DNA of 6,408 nucleotides, from contig JAFTRD010000156.1 of NCBI GenBank assembly GCA_017462425.1, forward strand, positions 1-6,408, in the 5' to 3' direction. The notes under the pieces are model-generated. The model was given only the letters and a program-made list of their open reading frames with translations, made no database searches and was not told where the DNA came from. This DNA comes from Clostridia bacterium. Lineage in GTDB: Bacteria; Bacillota_A; Clostridia; Christensenellales; Borkfalkiaceae. A program made the position numbers and the translations under genes. Position 1 is the stretch's first letter. Every line of letters begins with the position of its first letter. This document shows positions 6,227 to 6,408 of this stretch, in pieces.

Positions 6227-6408
6227 ATGAGTATTTTAACGGACGTGCATACCCATACCGCTTTTTCCATGGACGGAATAGACGATATTTTTACCATGCT
6301 GGAAAAAGCCAAGGCGTTAAATTTTGCGTATTGGGGCATCAGCGAGCATTTCGATTACGATTATTACGTGGACGGGATTTCCTTTGATGGCGAGCCCGCC
6401 GCCTTTAC
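6227..6408 (+). CDS. PHP-domain phosphoesterase, histidinol-phosphatase type (3'-truncated by window edge)
   Basis: The first 60 residues of a PHP-superfamily metal-dependent phosphoesterase. The N-terminal metal-binding motif D-V-H-T-H-T (His8, His10) and the second motif G-I-S-E-H-F-D (His41) are clear. Spacing and the S-M-D-G segment after the first motif fit HisK/HisJ-type histidinol-phosphatases, the last phosphatase step of histidine synthesis. Many PHP proteins have other substrates, so the specific role is open. The ATG at 6227 puts the first motif six residues in, as is usual for the family. The next in-frame ATG (6269) would delete both histidines of that motif. An upstream in-frame GTG at 6209 is possible but overlaps the promoter spacer and has only a poorly placed GGA before it. 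The gene continues beyond the window. Confidence 0.85.
   Translation, partial: MSILTDVHTHTAFSMDGIDDIFTMLEKAKALNFAYWGISEHFDYDYYVDGISFDGEPAAF

Overview
The window reads like a chromosomal segment of an anaerobic, fermentative Gram-positive bacterium of the Clostridia type, probably an uncultured gut lineage. This is inferred from the pyruvate formate-lyase (PFL) genes, strong AGGAG-type ribosome binding sites, textbook sigma-A promoters, Rho-independent terminators with long T tracts, a lipoprotein-anchored NlpC/P60 cell-wall hydrolase and an intracellular family 43 glycosidase. All genes lie on the + strand. No rRNA, tRNA, CRISPR array or transposase is visible.

Left part (1-3430): a PFL locus. 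It begins with the C-terminal three quarters of the radical-SAM PFL-activating enzyme. After a 1-nt gap comes a small thioredoxin-fold protein with a CxxC motif, then a 677-residue PFL body carrying the catalytic Cys-Cys pair. The PFL body stops just before its C-terminal glycyl-radical domain. That domain (78 residues, with the R-V-S-G-Y motif) is encoded by a separate gene 90 bp downstream, which has its own consensus TTGACA-17-TATAAT promoter and ribosome binding site. A hairpin terminator closes the locus. Together the two proteins (677 + 78 = 755 residues) cover a whole PFL of about 760 residues. The enzyme therefore appears to be genetically split into a thiyl/substrate subunit and a radical-bearing subunit, and this is the main finding of the window.

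Middle (3431-5029): a single-gene unit with an extended -10 promoter, a cytoplasmic GH43-type five-bladed beta-propeller glycosidase with a C-terminal carbohydrate-binding-like domain, and a perfect 11-bp terminator stem.

Right part (5030-6408): a promoter region of about 180 bp leads to a 319-residue lipoprotein made of a signal peptide, a Pro/Glu/Thr-rich spacer with tandem repeats, an SH3b domain and an NlpC/P60 peptidase domain. It is followed by a good promoter placed so close to the next ATG that the mRNA should be leaderless. That gene encodes a PHP-domain phosphoesterase (histidinol-phosphatase type) and runs off the end.

Functionally, the GH43 enzyme could feed pentoses from plant or host glycans into glycolysis, and the split PFL would turn pyruvate plus CoA into acetyl-CoA and formate. 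That link is inference from co-location only. No intergenic stretch exceeds 300 bases; the longest (4975-5211) holds a terminator, T-rich sequence and a promoter.
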